Shown here: piece after piece, positions 35,362 to 48,354 of the stretch
Layout: the number at the start of each line of letters is the position of its first letter
How positions within the stretch are numbered: position 1 is the first letter of the stretch
From: Batkoa obscura
Lineage: Eukaryota > Entomophthoromycota > Entomophthoromycetes > Entomophthorales > Batkoaceae
NCBI GenBank assembly: GCA_030770535.1
Contig: JASVEC010000022.1
Coordinates: 744,001 to 808,000, forward strand
Direction of reading: 5' to 3'
DNA: 64,000 nt
Notes under the pieces: generated by a model
What the model was told of the DNA's origin: nothing
The model's input: the letters and a program-made list of their open reading frames with translations, nothing else
The model's database searches: none
Made by a program: the position numbers and the translations under genes

Positions 35362-35860
35362 TATAGGTCAACCGGTTCTATCAGTTCCCATGCTTTTAAG
35401 AGCATTCAATAAAACATCAAAATCTGTTACATTGTTACATGTAACATTTTCTACAATAGAGACGTTGGGGGAATCAACATTCAAAGTAGACATAGTAGGA
35501 GAACTCGGAGTCATTAATATTCCCTTATGATAAAGCTTACTTTGCATATAACCCACCGGTTGTTGTTTGAATCCTATGATTTAATACTCACCTAATTTAC
35601 ACATAATAATCAACGCTTTATCTTCATCTTTACTTATTTTGGGTACAATATCAGACCCATCATTATTCCCATTATTGAGCTTTAGACATAGTTGTGTAAC
35701 CATTATGATAACATAGTCCACTAAATTCTAAAAAACAAAATGTCAATACAATAGTATCACCATTTGATCTAGTATTAAACGCTTTATTTATTATAGTCAT
35801 CAAAATCTCCATCTGTGAATCGTTTATCCTTTATTTTATATTAGACTTTGTTTTTTATTT
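35362..35860 (-). pseudogene. Tandem-array copy E (decayed)
   Basis: It reads KDEDKALIIMCKLGEY, then QQPVGYMQSKLYHKGILMTP and NVTDFDVLLNALKSMGTDRTG, parallel to the open copy's strand, Q-L helix, GILM and C-terminal helix. The last 62 codons remain open, the whole is not. Confidence 0.6.
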
Positions 35861-36759
35861 TGTTTGTAGGAGAGTAAAAATTAAAAACAAACCTTACTCA
35901 ATAGTCAATTGCTTAAAAAGAAATACTTATCGTAATCAACTGCCATTTTTATATCTGCCAAGCTAAACCATAAATAATACAAAAAACTCAACATAATGAA
36001 ATAAAGTCAATACATGACAAAAAGATCTAATCAAATACCTGTTACTTGGTCTATTTCACATTAATTATTATATTTTTCTGATAAATTTAGCTAAAAATAT
36101 GATGGTTAACATGAAACAGACCAAGTATTACTTTAATAAAATGGTAACTATATTTTATGGCATACTTAATTATAGCACCATATAACATAACTAATTCTGA
36201 TGGTACACATTAAGATAACCCCTTAGGTCTATGGGAAACTGAAATAATCGTAGCATAAATGACCACTAAAAGATATAAAGAGTGTTTCTATACGATAGCC
36301 TTTTGAATATATTATTAAAATAGTAATCGAATTGTTATTATAGTATCTACCTTTTTTATATAATTCGATCTATCTTAATATGTAAGGATCTACTTTCTGT
36401 ATCTGAACCCGCTAGTTACATCCTGAAAGCTTTTAGATATTCTCTTAAGCCTCCCACCCACTATGATGTGGTTCCAATTTACCTAATAATTCGGTGTTCT
36501 TGGAATTGAATATTGGTTTTGACTTCACTGAAAGGTATGAAAAAGAGATACATTTTTCATTGAAAATAAACATTTTAGTATTTTATTTATTCATAATTAT
36601 TAAACAACATGGTTTTTATTGGTGTATACTTTTTTGTTTGATATACAAGATAGTTCCTTCGCTTTAAAAAACAAAAAGTAATCAAGAATAAAAAACATAT
36701 AACACTCTGGCTGTTTTTTTGAATAACAAATTACTTTAGTGCTATTTCCAGTACAAAGT
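35861..36759. other. Spacer inside the array
   Basis: The longest spacer between array copies (E and F). No MITE or gene is recognised; it includes an unusually mixed-base stretch near 36400-36500 with no identifiable content. Confidence 0.5.
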
Positions 36760-36809
36760 TTTGTATGTGTTCATTATCAATACTTTTGTATGATCTTTTA
36801 TTACTGTAA

Positions 36810-37240
36810 ATCAAACAGATTGATCGATTCTCATATTTTTTGAGAGATTATATAATGTATCAATACAGCTCATATTATGATAAGTAGCTCCTTATATTAT
36901 AACAACATCTTGGGCCTCTATATATAGCTTGAGTATTTTGGAATGCCTTCGAGTCATCAATATTCTGTCGAAAGAAAATTTACTTTAGATATATCTTATA
37001 ATTTGTTGCTTAAGACTAGTAAGATGAGATTCATCTAGTTCACATAAAATAACCGCAGCTTTAGCCTGAGTTTAATTCTCTCGACCATAATACCAATATT
37101 ATTATGATTGTTACTATTGGCCTTACTTTTAGATTTACAAGTATAAGTATTAGAAGGAACTAATCGACTAAAATTTAAAGAAGTATATACTAAGCTACTG
37201 ACTTCCTTTTCCATCTAGTATAGAGTACTTTGTTAGATAT
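36810..37240 (-). pseudogene. Tandem-array copy F (decayed)
   Basis: Recognisable from KAAVILCELDESHLTSLKQQ, FDRILMTRRHSKILKLYIEA and the C-terminal LYNLSKNMRIDQSV, which parallel the open copy's STFKKMRVDERA. The frame is interrupted. Confidence 0.55.
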
Positions 37241-37699
37241 CATTATTATTATCTCTATATGAACGGTTCATGTTTATTTTACGTTAACGTTTATTTTATT
37301 GCTCTATTTATACCTTTTAAAAGATGGCTTGTATCCTCAGTTGCTAAACTGATTAAAAAGTTAAGTCAATCTAAAACAGTACGCAGAAAAACTAATATTA
37401 AATACTGTAAAAAATATAGTGGGGTTTCTAAACTATTATACAATTGTTATCCAATATGTATTCTATTACTCTCAAATTATAATCGTGATATGAACTAACT
37501 TTTTAATTCTTTATATTATATCAATTTTTATCGAATCTTAATTTCAATTATATTTATATTATTTTCTGTCAAGTATTTTAAATATTAATCACTTTGTCAA
37601 CGTTATACTTTAAACTTTGAAATTTTATTATAAATTTAAATAGATGTTATTTGAGAATTAAATTTCAATATCAATCTATTTACTCTATCATTATCTAAT

Positions 37700-38160
37700 A
37701 TAAATTAGACAGTTTTATTGATTTTCATACCTCTTTGAAAGCATTAGATAATTCATCCATGTGAAAAATAATAGTGTAAGAGATTCCTTCTACTATAAGG
37801 GCATCTTAATATTTTTACTTAATATAAACAAATTGGCAAACTTTGGATCCATAAATGCACCATTAAGGAAAAATTATACTTGATATTAGGTTAATAGTTG
37901 TTAAAACTTTAATTAAAGTTGCCTAGCTTATGCACAAGAAATAATACTTTGACTTCATTCTTAATTACTTTAATCGTAATGCAGTCTACTTTGTTATTTT
38001 TAAATAAATGTGGTTTTTATCTGCAACTAAGTAGCTGCTCATCTAATCCAATCTAATTCAGTATAATACAACAAAAGTCCCACCAATTCATTGATATCGC
38101 TTTCACATCCACCATCATTTGCATGTCTAATCATAATAAATAACTTTTTTCTTCATAGCT
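37700..38160 (-). pseudogene. Tandem-array copy G (strongly decayed)
   Basis: Weakly recognisable: NEVKVLFLVHKLGNF in the strand-helix region and GMKINKTV at the C terminus near 37705-37740. The spacing from copies F and H fits the array period of about 0.9-1.2 kb. Confidence 0.45.
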
Positions 38161-38879
38161 GGCTTATTTTCTATATTCAAAGTTACTTCACTACTTTTTC
38201 ATAATTTATAAAAACAGTAAGACAAATCTTTAGCTATCGATTAATTGATTAATCCACCAAGAGCATATGCCGTATGTATACGCAAAAAAATTTGACTTTA
38301 AGCAATTGTACAAAGTTTAAACTTTTAATACAAAATTTCAAAATTTAGAGCCTGGGAAGTTGTATAAACTAACTATTAAAGCAAAAAAATTGATGGCAGG
38401 AAAATTGATACTTTTTGATTTTGATTTATGATAGTTGACAAGTTATGAAAAAAAGTTGGTATAAAACAATACGCAGTAAAAGCAAAAGAGAAAGTTCACG
38501 TAACTAATCAAATCAGTCAATTACTCTAGAGCAAAAACCTTAGGAATTTATTTTTTTTTGTTTACTTTTGAGTGATACTGTATAAAGTACTGTACAAAAC
38601 ACCAGTAGTATATTTTAATTTTAAGTTATCTGCTAAGTTTTGTTTTTATTGTATAAAATAACGCTATATATTTAGTAACAATTAAGTTATTAGAAAAGCG
38701 TTTGAGTTTAAGACATTTAAAGTGATAGGATAATTAAGCACAAAAGTAATTAAATGATTACTTTTCAATTGTTTAAAAAAATATTACATATCTCACTATT
38801 ATTTACCATAACAATTAAAAACCTTAAAGTTTGTTTAAAAATAAGTATCAATCGTTTTATATGGCAATAGAACTTTACT

Positions 38880-39360
38880 ATAAATCAATTATTAATTTTC
38901 ATACCTTTAAAAAACTTAATAGATTATCAACACCAACTATATTATTACAAGTGGCCCTTTCTATTATAGCAGTACTATGAGCATTTTTACTTAATGTGAA
39001 CATAGTAAGGAAGCTTGGAGTCATCAATATTCTATTAAGATAAAGCTCTATTTATATATATATCCTGTTAGCAGTTGTTTAGATCTTACGTGCTTAGGTT
39101 CATCTAGTTTGCATAAAATAATGATATTTTAACTCTATCTTCAATTGTATTAACCATGAATCCAGTGCATCCTGTATTTTTATCATCAATATGAACTCCA
39201 CTTTTAGTAAGATGACAATTGGGAGATTTAATCTACTAAATTCAAAGAACAAATGTCAACTTAATGATTTTGCTTTCTAATCTAACATCAAGTGCAATTT
39301 TAGTTTTACTTATCAATATTTCCCTATGCAATTCGATCATCTTTTATCTTATTCCTGAAC
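38880..39360 (-). pseudogene. Tandem-array copy H (decayed)
   Basis: Recognisable from LNRILMTPSFLTMFTLSKNA, then STAIIERATCNNIVGVDNLL and SFLKGMKI, parallel to copies D and E. It lies nearest the 3' end of the calcium pump gene and is the last copy seen. Confidence 0.5.
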
Positions 39361-39715
39361 TTATTTTATTCTTATTTGTAGGAAGATCAAAGATTAAACA
39401 GCCTTTGTTCAAACTCAGTTGATTAAAAGAGAGTCACCATGATCAATTGTATTTTTATATGTCAAGTTGTTATAAATGATACAATAAATTCGTTAGGAAT
39501 ATTTTTTAGTTTCATCCATTTGTCTTTTTATGCAATGAAAAAAATAGCAATTTATCAATATTTAAAAATAAGATGTACCTATATTATTAATAAACTAATA
39601 AATAATATAGATAGTAAACGTTTACTGTTATTTATTCTATTAAGAATTAAGATATATTTATTTTCAACTACAATGCGATTAATTTATAATATGGTATGAC
39701 TTAAGCTAGTTCAAC

Positions 39716-42700
39716 TTATTTTGGTGATAAATATTGATCCATTTCCTTAGGATTATGTGGAGTTAAACCAACACCAACGGAGGTAGCCACTAAAGAGGGC
39801 AGCATAGCAGCTGTAAGGAAAGGGTTTTGATTGGCTTGTTTATTTTCAAACTTGTCTTTACTAGCAGTAGGTATGGCTTGATTCATATTTTCAACATTGT
39901 AAATGTTTTTATGCCCAGGTGTCAGAGAATCAAATAAATTCACTGGAATCAAACGTAATACAAATCCAATAGGAATAGAAAACAAACCAATAGCAATGGA
40001 AGCACCCCATTGAACTCCATTCAATGGCCTTGTATCAAAAGCAGCACCACCAAACTGTACAATAATTACCTGTAATACAATGATGCCTATAAAAATACTA
40101 TTGAAAATCCAATTCTTATGAATACCACGGAAGATGTTTAAATCGTTACCAACAATACGCGAGTTTAATAAATTAAAGATTTGTAAAAATACGAATGCGT
40201 TAAATACTACTGTTTCCAAAACTTCTTTTTCAACATCATCGTCATCTTTTTGAGGTGTGAAGAAACTGGTACCACCATATAATACAGCAAAGATAATAGC
40301 TACTTGGAAAAGGGCTTGACCAAGGATCATCTTCCACATATGAACATTAACTAAGGAGGCCTTTTGAGAATCTGGTGGACGATTTAGAACTTCAGGCGTA
40401 GGTGGATCAGTAGCTAAAGCAAGAGCAGCTAAAGTATCCATAATCAAATTAACCCACAATAGCTGTACAGCTTTTAAGACTGAATCTTCATTACTATCAA
40501 CAGCAGCACTAACAAAAGCAACAATGACAGCGGTTACGTTGACAGTAAGTTGGAATTGTAAAAACTTTTTAATAGCATCATTTACTGTACGACCCCACAT
40601 AATAGCTTTAACAATTGAAGAGAAGTTATCATCCATTAAAATAATTGAAGAAGCTTCTTTAGCTACTTCTGTACCTGCAATACCCATAGAAAACCCAACG
40701 TTGGCTGCCTTAAGAGCAGGTGCATCATTAGTACCATCACCAGTTACAGCCACCACTTCACCCATTTCTTTGAGCTTCTTAACCAATTTCATCTTATCTT
40801 CTGGTGATGAACGGGCTAAAACTCTAAGTCTTGGAATTACAAATTCCATTTGATGGGATGAAAGTTTACGAAACTCAGGTCCTTCCATGATCACTGAGCC
40901 TTCACTATAAATACCACATTTTCTAGCAATTGATTTAGCTGTTAATACGTTATCACCAGTTACCATACGCACAGTAACACCTGCTTTTCTACATGCTTCT
41001 ACAGCTTCTGGTACTCCATCACGTAATGGATCTTCAATACCTACTACTCCTAAAAAGGAGAATTCTTCTGCTGTGTATTTGTTTTCCCAAAATTGATGGC
41101 GATCGTCTCCATTAAGATTTAACAATCTACTGCTTTCATCTGAAGTAAGTTGATAATCTTTATAAGCAATACCGATAGTACGTAAAGTTTCATCAGCATA
41201 TTCTGAAATACGATGTTGAATAGAATTATTGATATCATTATCAATAGGATGATGTATGAAGGGTTGTTCTCCATCATTTGATCCTTTTCTGAAATCTACC
41301 ATTGTCGTACATTTACTCAATACAATTTCAGAAGCCCCCTTGATATACAATCTATAAGATGATTTATCATTTGGTAATTTAACTAAAGTAGCCATACTTT
41401 TACGTTCGCTACTGAATGGCCATAATTCTTCCACTGGATATCTTTGACGTAATTCATTAAAAGGTGTAGAAATAGAATCACACCATTCGAGTAATGCTAC
41501 CTCCGTTTTTGAACCAACTAAGGTGACTGTTCCTTTGTCATCTGTACTTTCGAATGCTGAAGAGTTAATAGCAATACCTTCCGATAATAAATCTAACACT
41601 TCTTTTGGAATAGCATTTGGAAACTCATCTGGTTTAAGTGGGGGGATTGAACAATTCACCTTAGTTAAATTTTGAGGATCCCTCAAAAATTGCACTGTAC
41701 TACCAAACGTACCTGCTACAACTGTCATACGATTTTGGGTAAGTGTTCCTGTTTTATCAGAACATACCGTTGTGGCACTTCCCATAGTTTCACAGGCAGA
41801 TAATAAACGAACCAAATTGTTATCTTTTAACATCCTAACCATTGCGAATGCCAAAGATAAAGTTACAGCCAATGGAAGACCTTCTGGGACTGCTACTACT
41901 ACTACAGTAATGGTAGTGATAATAATACTAACAATTTTTTGTACAATGACAGCAGCCTGCTTATCATCATCAGTCAAACTACCCCAGGCAGCAAAATAAC
42001 GAATCAAGAGCACAACCAACATTAATAAAGCAGCTGCACCACCTAATTTAGAGATACGTTCAGCAAGAATACCTAATTTTTTCTGTAGAGGGGTTTCTTC
42101 GTTATCAGTTCTAAGATTCATCATGATAGTTCCGTGGAAACTACTTTCACCCACAGCTACAACCAAACATTTACCTACACCTTCTAAAACTTTTGAACCA
42201 GAGATTAAAAAGGGATCTGATTTACCAGATACTGGACTAGAGTTTTGAATGGCTTTTAGATTTGGTAAAGCAGATAAAATTTCTGGTGATTCTGAAGTTT
42301 GAGGTTGTACACTTCTCCCCGATATTTCTTCATAAGTATGTTTTTTAATTGCATCCGATTCACCAGTGGCACTACTTTCATCGCAAGTAATATTATGGCC
42401 TGATAATAATATACCATCAGCTGCTAAAATTTCTCCAGGCTCTAATTGCATCACATCCCCTACCAATAAACCATAAACTGAAACTAAGCTCACTTTACCA
42501 TCCCTAATAACTTTAACACTACGATCTTCTTTTTTAGAGTTTAATTTTTGAAATTGTTTTTCTTTACGATAATCATTTAAACTACTCACTAATATAACAA
42601 TCAATACTGCTACTATAATGGCCACACCTTCAATCCAATGGGGCTTATCTGCATCCTTTGCACTCTTTTTACTGCCATGTGAGCCACTACCACTTACATC

Positions 42701-43090
42701 TTGATAGATACCAATAGCTAAAGAGACCAAAGCAGCAATGGATAAAATAATCATCACTTTATCTTGTAATGCCTCCCAACATAGCTTTAAAAAGGATTTG
42801 GTTTTAACTGGAGGTAACCTATTGATACCAAAGTGTTTAGCACGCGCCACATTAATATCAGAAGAGTCCAGTTTTTGTAATGCTGTACTATCGCTTAGAC
42901 TTGGACTAACATCTCTCAACCCAGTTTCTACATTCGCATGTAGGCCTTCTACTAGCCCGGGCGTACCTCCCAATTCGCCCAATAAATTGATATTTTTAGG
43001 ATCAAATAAAGCTTTCAACTCTCCGGGTGAGTATTTGAAGTGACTACTTTTTTCATTAATGGTGGATAAATTAACTTCTTCTTTACCCAT
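39716..43090 (-). CDS. P-type Ca2+ ATPase, PMCA/Pmc1-like
   Basis: An intronless 1124-codon P2B-type pump. The N terminus FKYSPGELKALFDPKN is typical of fungal vacuolar members. Membrane pairs flank the actuator loop, which contains CDESSATGESDAIKK (TGES). PEGLPLAVTLSLAFAMVRM is the calcium-site helix M4. SDKTGTLTQNRMTVV carries the phosphorylated aspartate. VTGDNVLTAKSIARKCGIY and VAVTGDGTNDAPALKAANVG form the hinge and the Mg-binding loop. Ten membrane helices are countable. The short C-tail (ending HNPKEMDQYLSPK) lacks a clear calmodulin-binding helix, as in yeast Pmc1, which loads calcium into the vacuole. Vacuolar location is inferred from this likeness. Confidence 0.93.
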   Translation of the reverse strand: MGKEEVNLSTINEKSSHFKYSPGELKALFDPKNINLLGELGGTPGLVEGLHANVETGLRDVSPSLSDSTALQKLDSSDINVARAKHFGINRLPPVKTKSFLKLCWEALQDKVMIILSIAALVSLAIGIYQDVSGSGSHGSKKSAKDADKPHWIEGVAIIVAVLIVILVSSLNDYRKEKQFQKLNSKKEDRSVKVIRDGKVSLVSVYGLLVGDVMQLEPGEILAADGILLSGHNITCDESSATGESDAIKKHTYEEISGRSVQPQTSESPEILSALPNLKAIQNSSPVSGKSDPFLISGSKVLEGVGKCLVVAVGESSFHGTIMMNLRTDNEETPLQKKLGILAERISKLGGAAALLMLVVLLIRYFAAWGSLTDDDKQAAVIVQKIVSIIITTITVVVVAVPEGLPLAVTLSLAFAMVRMLKDNNLVRLLSACETMGSATTVCSDKTGTLTQNRMTVVAGTFGSTVQFLRDPQNLTKVNCSIPPLKPDEFPNAIPKEVLDLLSEGIAINSSAFESTDDKGTVTLVGSKTEVALLEWCDSISTPFNELRQRYPVEELWPFSSERKSMATLVKLPNDKSSYRLYIKGASEIVLSKCTTMVDFRKGSNDGEQPFIHHPIDNDINNSIQHRISEYADETLRTIGIAYKDYQLTSDESSRLLNLNGDDRHQFWENKYTAEEFSFLGVVGIEDPLRDGVPEAVEACRKAGVTVRMVTGDNVLTAKSIARKCGIYSEGSVIMEGPEFRKLSSHQMEFVIPRLRVLARSSPEDKMKLVKKLKEMGEVVAVTGDGTNDAPALKAANVGFSMGIAGTEVAKEASSIILMDDNFSSIVKAIMWGRTVNDAIKKFLQFQLTVNVTAVIVAFVSAAVDSNEDSVLKAVQLLWVNLIMDTLAALALATDPPTPEVLNRPPDSQKASLVNVHMWKMILGQALFQVAIIFAVLYGGTSFFTPQKDDDDVEKEVLETVVFNAFVFLQIFNLLNSRIVGNDLNIFRGIHKNWIFNSIFIGIIVLQVIIVQFGGAAFDTRPLNGVQWGASIAIGLFSIPIGFVLRLIPVNLFDSLTPGHKNIYNVENMNQAIPTASKDKFENKQANQNPFLTAAMLPSLVATSVGVGLTPHNPKEMDQYLSPK

Positions 43091-44586
43091 TATTATTATG
43101 TATTATACTTTTTATTAATGTATGTTTTTTATTGAATATGTAAGATAAAATTTTTGTTTTAAACAGAATAAAAAATAGTTAAGAACAAAAGAAATTAAAT
43201 TGAATAGTTTTTATTTTTATATTAATTTTATAGTTTATAGTTTATATAGTTTGTAGGAAAATTTAGCTTAATCTTCAGTTATTAACTAATTGATTAAAAA
43301 TTTAGAGGAATTATAAAATAGTTGATGTAAACTGACTTAGTTAAAAATGATTGAATATCTAATTCTCCGCCTATAAAATTTTTAGATTCACTATTTTCTT
43401 TTCTTTTGATTCGAAGTGTTTGTCTATCTTAATATCCAGTTTTCGAAACTCAATTAAAACTTTCTAAATAGAACTAATTTAGATAAAGAGAAGCTTTGTA
43501 ATTCCTTCCTCATTTTTTTGTTTAAGAAAGAATTGAAATCCATAAGCTAATAAATTCACTTATAAGTGTAATCTTACAATGCTTAAAGTTACTATTAGAA
43601 AACGTCTCATACTCTACAATCTTTCCAATTTTCAAAAAATATACCCATTAAAGTTATTCTTTAAAAGAAAGGTTTGCCCTTTCTAATTAGAATACTGAAT
43701 GCTTCTTCCAAATCCTTTAAAATTATTAAAAAAAAGCCTCTTTCTACCAATTTTTAAAAACACTTTAAGCCAAACATGATTGATTGATTTGATTTTCAAT
43801 TGCTAGTTAAAATATCATTTTGAGTTATATTAAAAAACGATCAGATTTTTTAAAGAAAATGGCAATTGTCATTATTTTTAAACTAAAACTTGATCAAAAA
43901 AAGATCTAATTATGACAGAAATCAATTGATGGGTTTGTATCTATAAAATTTTTTCTAAACTATAATCGTAAAAATTTTAGCAAAAGGTTTGATTTTATTG
44001 AGGTTAATGATATTTAACCTTTGGGGTTATTTAGTTTAGAATAAAGCTAATTCTTGATTGCGAAAAAATATGTGAGTACAATAGAATCCACTATAAGCTT
44101 CCTATTATTTTTTCTACTTAGAAATAACAAATTGACAAAATTGATATTGTTTTGATATTCTGGCCTATTATAACATTATTGATTATGTATATTTATATTA
44201 ACAACTCAAAAATGCGCAAAATTCGAATTTATAAATAAGAATATTCTTAACCACTTGAGTACCATAGATGGATAATACTCACCAAATTTTTATGTAGCAA
44301 AATTAAATTATGATGAACATTGTATACATATGATTTTAATCAAAATAAAATTATGACGACATTGCTCACACAACCTAAATCAAATTAACTCTTTGGATGT
44401 TAAACCTTAAAAACCTAACTTAGTTAGCATAAATTGATTAAAATTGTGATCCAATTGAACAGAATTTTTCTGCAACGCTTGGTGCTCAAAGGCTTAAATT
44501 CTTATCTCAAAAAGCTTATTTTTGTGCCTAAAATAGGCTAGCTACTCTGTTAATATAAAATTCGGTGCTTTTTATAATTAGTAATT

Positions 44587-44683
44587 GGGGATGTATTTTT
44601 GTGTTTAAGAATTTTATTAACTTTTCCACTCAAATAGCGCTTAAAAGGTGGAAAAAAGTAATGAAATCAAAAAAACCATCCCT
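44587..44683 (-). mobile_element. MITE copy 15
   Basis: It starts GGGGATGTATTTTTGTG and ends ACCATCCCT. AATT flanks both ends (44583-44586 and 44684-44687), a 4-base duplication other than ATAT. Confidence 0.85.
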
Positions 44684-45233
44684 AATTGTTGATAGAAATG
44701 TGAGTTAAAAAGTTAATAAAGTGCGCATCTTTTATTACTCAATATTGTTTTTTGAAGAATCTAAGCAGTCTATACAAAAGCATTAACTTCTTTATCACTT
44801 ATCAATTAAAATGAATGTAATCTTTCATTTAAAAAGTATGGTCGTTTGTACTTAAGCTATGTAATCAAAATTCTTATTTTTTTGAAAAATGTTATTACTA
44901 TAATGGCAGCATACAAATAGGAAGTAAAAATTAATATACTAGCTTTAGCCTAATTATAGAACATGCTTAATTGTTTGTGTATAATAAAAAATCAAGACCT
45001 TTAAACGTTTATTTATTATAGCAAAACTAGAGATGAGAAGATTATAACATCCTTATTTTAAATCTTATATGATAATCAAATCTCAAGTATTTCCATTGTT
45101 ATGAGAATGGGTAAAGTAAAATCAAATATAGGAGTTAAAAAACGACTCTATAATTTAACTTTATTAAACATTGAAAGCGTAATGGTTGTTAATATTGAAG
45201 CAAAAGATATTAAAAAACATTCTATAAACATAT

Positions 45234-45331
45234 GGGAGTGTTTTTTTGTGTTTAAGAATTTTACCAACAATCTTTTCACTCAAATAGCCCTTAAAAATGG
45301 AAAAAATAATGAAGTCAAAAAAAACACTCCC
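45234..45331 (-). mobile_element. MITE copy 16 (left arm of a hairpin)
   Basis: It starts GGGAGTGTTTTTTTGTG and ends AACACTCCC, flanked by ATAT. It shares private changes (TAGCCCTTAAAAATGG, ACCAACAATC) with the inverted copy 16 bases to its right. Confidence 0.88.
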
Positions 45332-45347
45332 ATATTATATTTTATAT

Positions 45348-45445
45348 GGGAGTGTTTTTTTTGACTTCATTATTTTTTCCATTTTTAAGGGCTATTTGAG
45401 TGAAAAGATTGTTGGTAAAATTCTTAGGTACAAAAATACATTCCC
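45348..45445 (+). mobile_element. MITE copy 17 (right arm of a hairpin)
   Basis: It starts GGGAGTGTTTTTTTTGAC and ends ATACATTCCC then ATAT. It is almost the exact reverse complement of copy 16, so the pair could fold into a stem of close to 98 base pairs. Confidence 0.88.
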
Positions 45446-45745
45446 ATATTTTTAAAATCATAAACAACATTATAATAAATCACCTTGTATGTAATTTATA
45501 ATATTTTAAAAAAAACTCATCCTATGAATTTTTTAATAAACTTTATTAACATGTAATATTAAAATTTTATCATTTTTTGGTATCTCAGTTTGGTATAAAA
45601 AATATTAACTATCATAATCATTTTTTACCGTATATAATGAAATATAATAATTTTGAATAATAATATAGAAGTGTTTTTTCGAATAAAAAAAGACAAAAAA
45701 TAAAATAAAACAAAAACAAGGATAAAATAAAATCGTCTATGATAT

Positions 45746-45843
45746 GGGGCTGTTTTTTTTAGTTTCATTATTTTTCCATTTTTTAAGCGCTATTTATGTG
45801 GAAAAATTGTCAGTAAAATTCTTAAATACAAAAATACATCCCC
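45746..45843 (+). mobile_element. MITE copy 18
   Basis: It starts GGGGCTGTTTTTTTTAG then TTTCATTATTTTTCC. This copy is the closest in the window to the ends of the autonomous transposon at 56791-59229, sharing the GGGGCTGT start and the TTAGTTTCATTATTTT block. Ends ACATCCCC; ATAT on both sides. Confidence 0.88.
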
Positions 45844-46292
45844 ATATACTCGACAAAGCTCATAATATTTATTCGTTGTTACTTTTTTTACTAAGTTCTT
45901 GCACAATGTGATTAAATTGATTATTCTGACTGTGATAACCATCCATACCGGGGAAAAATCGATATCTTATCCAGCGCTTAAAGTATATATTCCCTGGATA
46001 TGAAAAACTTTTGCATAATCTGTTTACTTCTAAATTCCAAAAGTTTCGTCTCACTCTCATTTTATCTGTTCAAACAGTCAATATACTCTATTATTTCTAC
46101 TGTCTTATTTAAAGTCAAGCACTAATCGATCTTTGATGATATCTGCTATAAACTATAACACTTTCTCTCCCTATTGGTGTTAAATAAAAGAAAGATACAA
46201 AACTCAGTCTGTAGTTAAAAGGAAACTTATACGCACATTTTGTTTGGTTAATTTACTTTTTAAGAAATGATATTAAATTATAGACATTACAT

Positions 46293-46387
46293 GGGAATGT
46301 GTTTTGTGTTTGGGAACTTTATTAACAATTTTTCCGCTCAAATAGCGCTTGAAAAATGAAAGTGATAAAGCCAAAGAAAATACTTAC
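46293..46387 (-). mobile_element. MITE copy 19
   Basis: It starts GGGAATGTGTTTTGTG, contains TTTCCGCTCAAATAGCGCTT, and ends in a mutated ACTTAC followed by ATAT. Confidence 0.78.
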
Positions 46388-47367
46388 ATATAAACATAAT
46401 CATAGTTGTTACATCGAATTTAAGTTATTTCCTTTATTGCGGTTAAATCGGTTTTCTGAAAGCATAAAAAATTGGATAGCATTATGCTAGTTTATTTTTA
46501 TTTCTTAAAGTTTAATAAAGTTTTATTTAAAAATTAGAGTATTTTATAAAAATATAAAACAGGTAAAGAATAATAATGAGGTAAAAGATACTCTACATTT
46601 CATAAAATATTTTTGTCAAAACACGACCTTTAAGAAAAATGATTTTAAAATTTTAATTTTAAGAATATAATTTAATATTCACAATAGTTTTTAAAGTATT
46701 AGCTTATTAAATCGTTAACATTAATAGATACTTTCAAACTGCTTTCAAGTTTTATAATATCTAAACACTTTTTGTTTATATTTTGTCATTGTTGTAGATA
46801 TAGATAGCCTTCAATACCATAAAAAGATCAAAATTTTGATACATATAAATTTTATTAACCGATTTTCAGTTTTATATTTAATGACGTTCGTATGAAGAAG
46901 GCTTTAGTAGAGCTCCACATAATACCAGTAAGGGTATTATAGCATCATTTTAGCTTACAACTATGGGCAATTTATTTGCATACTAAAATTCAAGATTCTC
47001 GTGGCAAAGTGGTTTTCTATTGTAAAAAAATACTAAATAAAAAGGATAGAAGGAGTATTTGATCTGATTCATAAGAGAATAAAATTTATTTTTATAGTAT
47101 AATTTACTTGATGATCTCACCTTTAATAAGATAATTGGCAACTAATAATAATTTACCCATTGATTAAGCGAAAAGTAAGAAAAAAATTAGATTTAGTGCA
47201 AAAAATTGGGGATGGTAAACACTGCCGCGTCAAAAAGAAGGAAAAATAAACTGACTAAACCGAAAACTTAATTTTAGTACGATGATTGGTTGAAATCACG
47301 GATTATGGGACCAAAATCAGATATTTAAAGATAACAAAGATTGTCATAGAATGATAAGTTTTTAACT

Positions 47368-48199
<832 letters not shown>

Positions 48200-48354
48200 A
48201 TAAATATTTGTATAATTGTTTTAATTTGTAAATTTGCTATCTAATTTTAATTACTATCTTAGATTTATAATATTCTCAGCAATACAGTCGTTGAATTTCT
48301 TTTTTACTGTAATTTAAAACTTAAAAAAGTTCAAGAAATTGTAAAATATTTTTA

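Larger units (their letters stand above)
43091..47367. other. Long gene-free stretch with five MITEs
   Basis: 4.3 kb between the divergent calcium pump and adenylate kinase genes. MITEs lie at 44587-44683, 45234-45331, 45348-45445, 45746-45843 and 46293-46387. Frames at 45101-45364 (runs through a MITE) and 45869-46060 (63 codons, unrecognised) are not supported as genes. Confidence 0.6.

Noticed and set aside
45869-46060. 63-codon minus-strand frame with an ordinary-looking composition
   Set aside because: No recognised family, no intron or neighbour support, and located among MITEs; it may be a gene fragment but cannot be supported as a gene.
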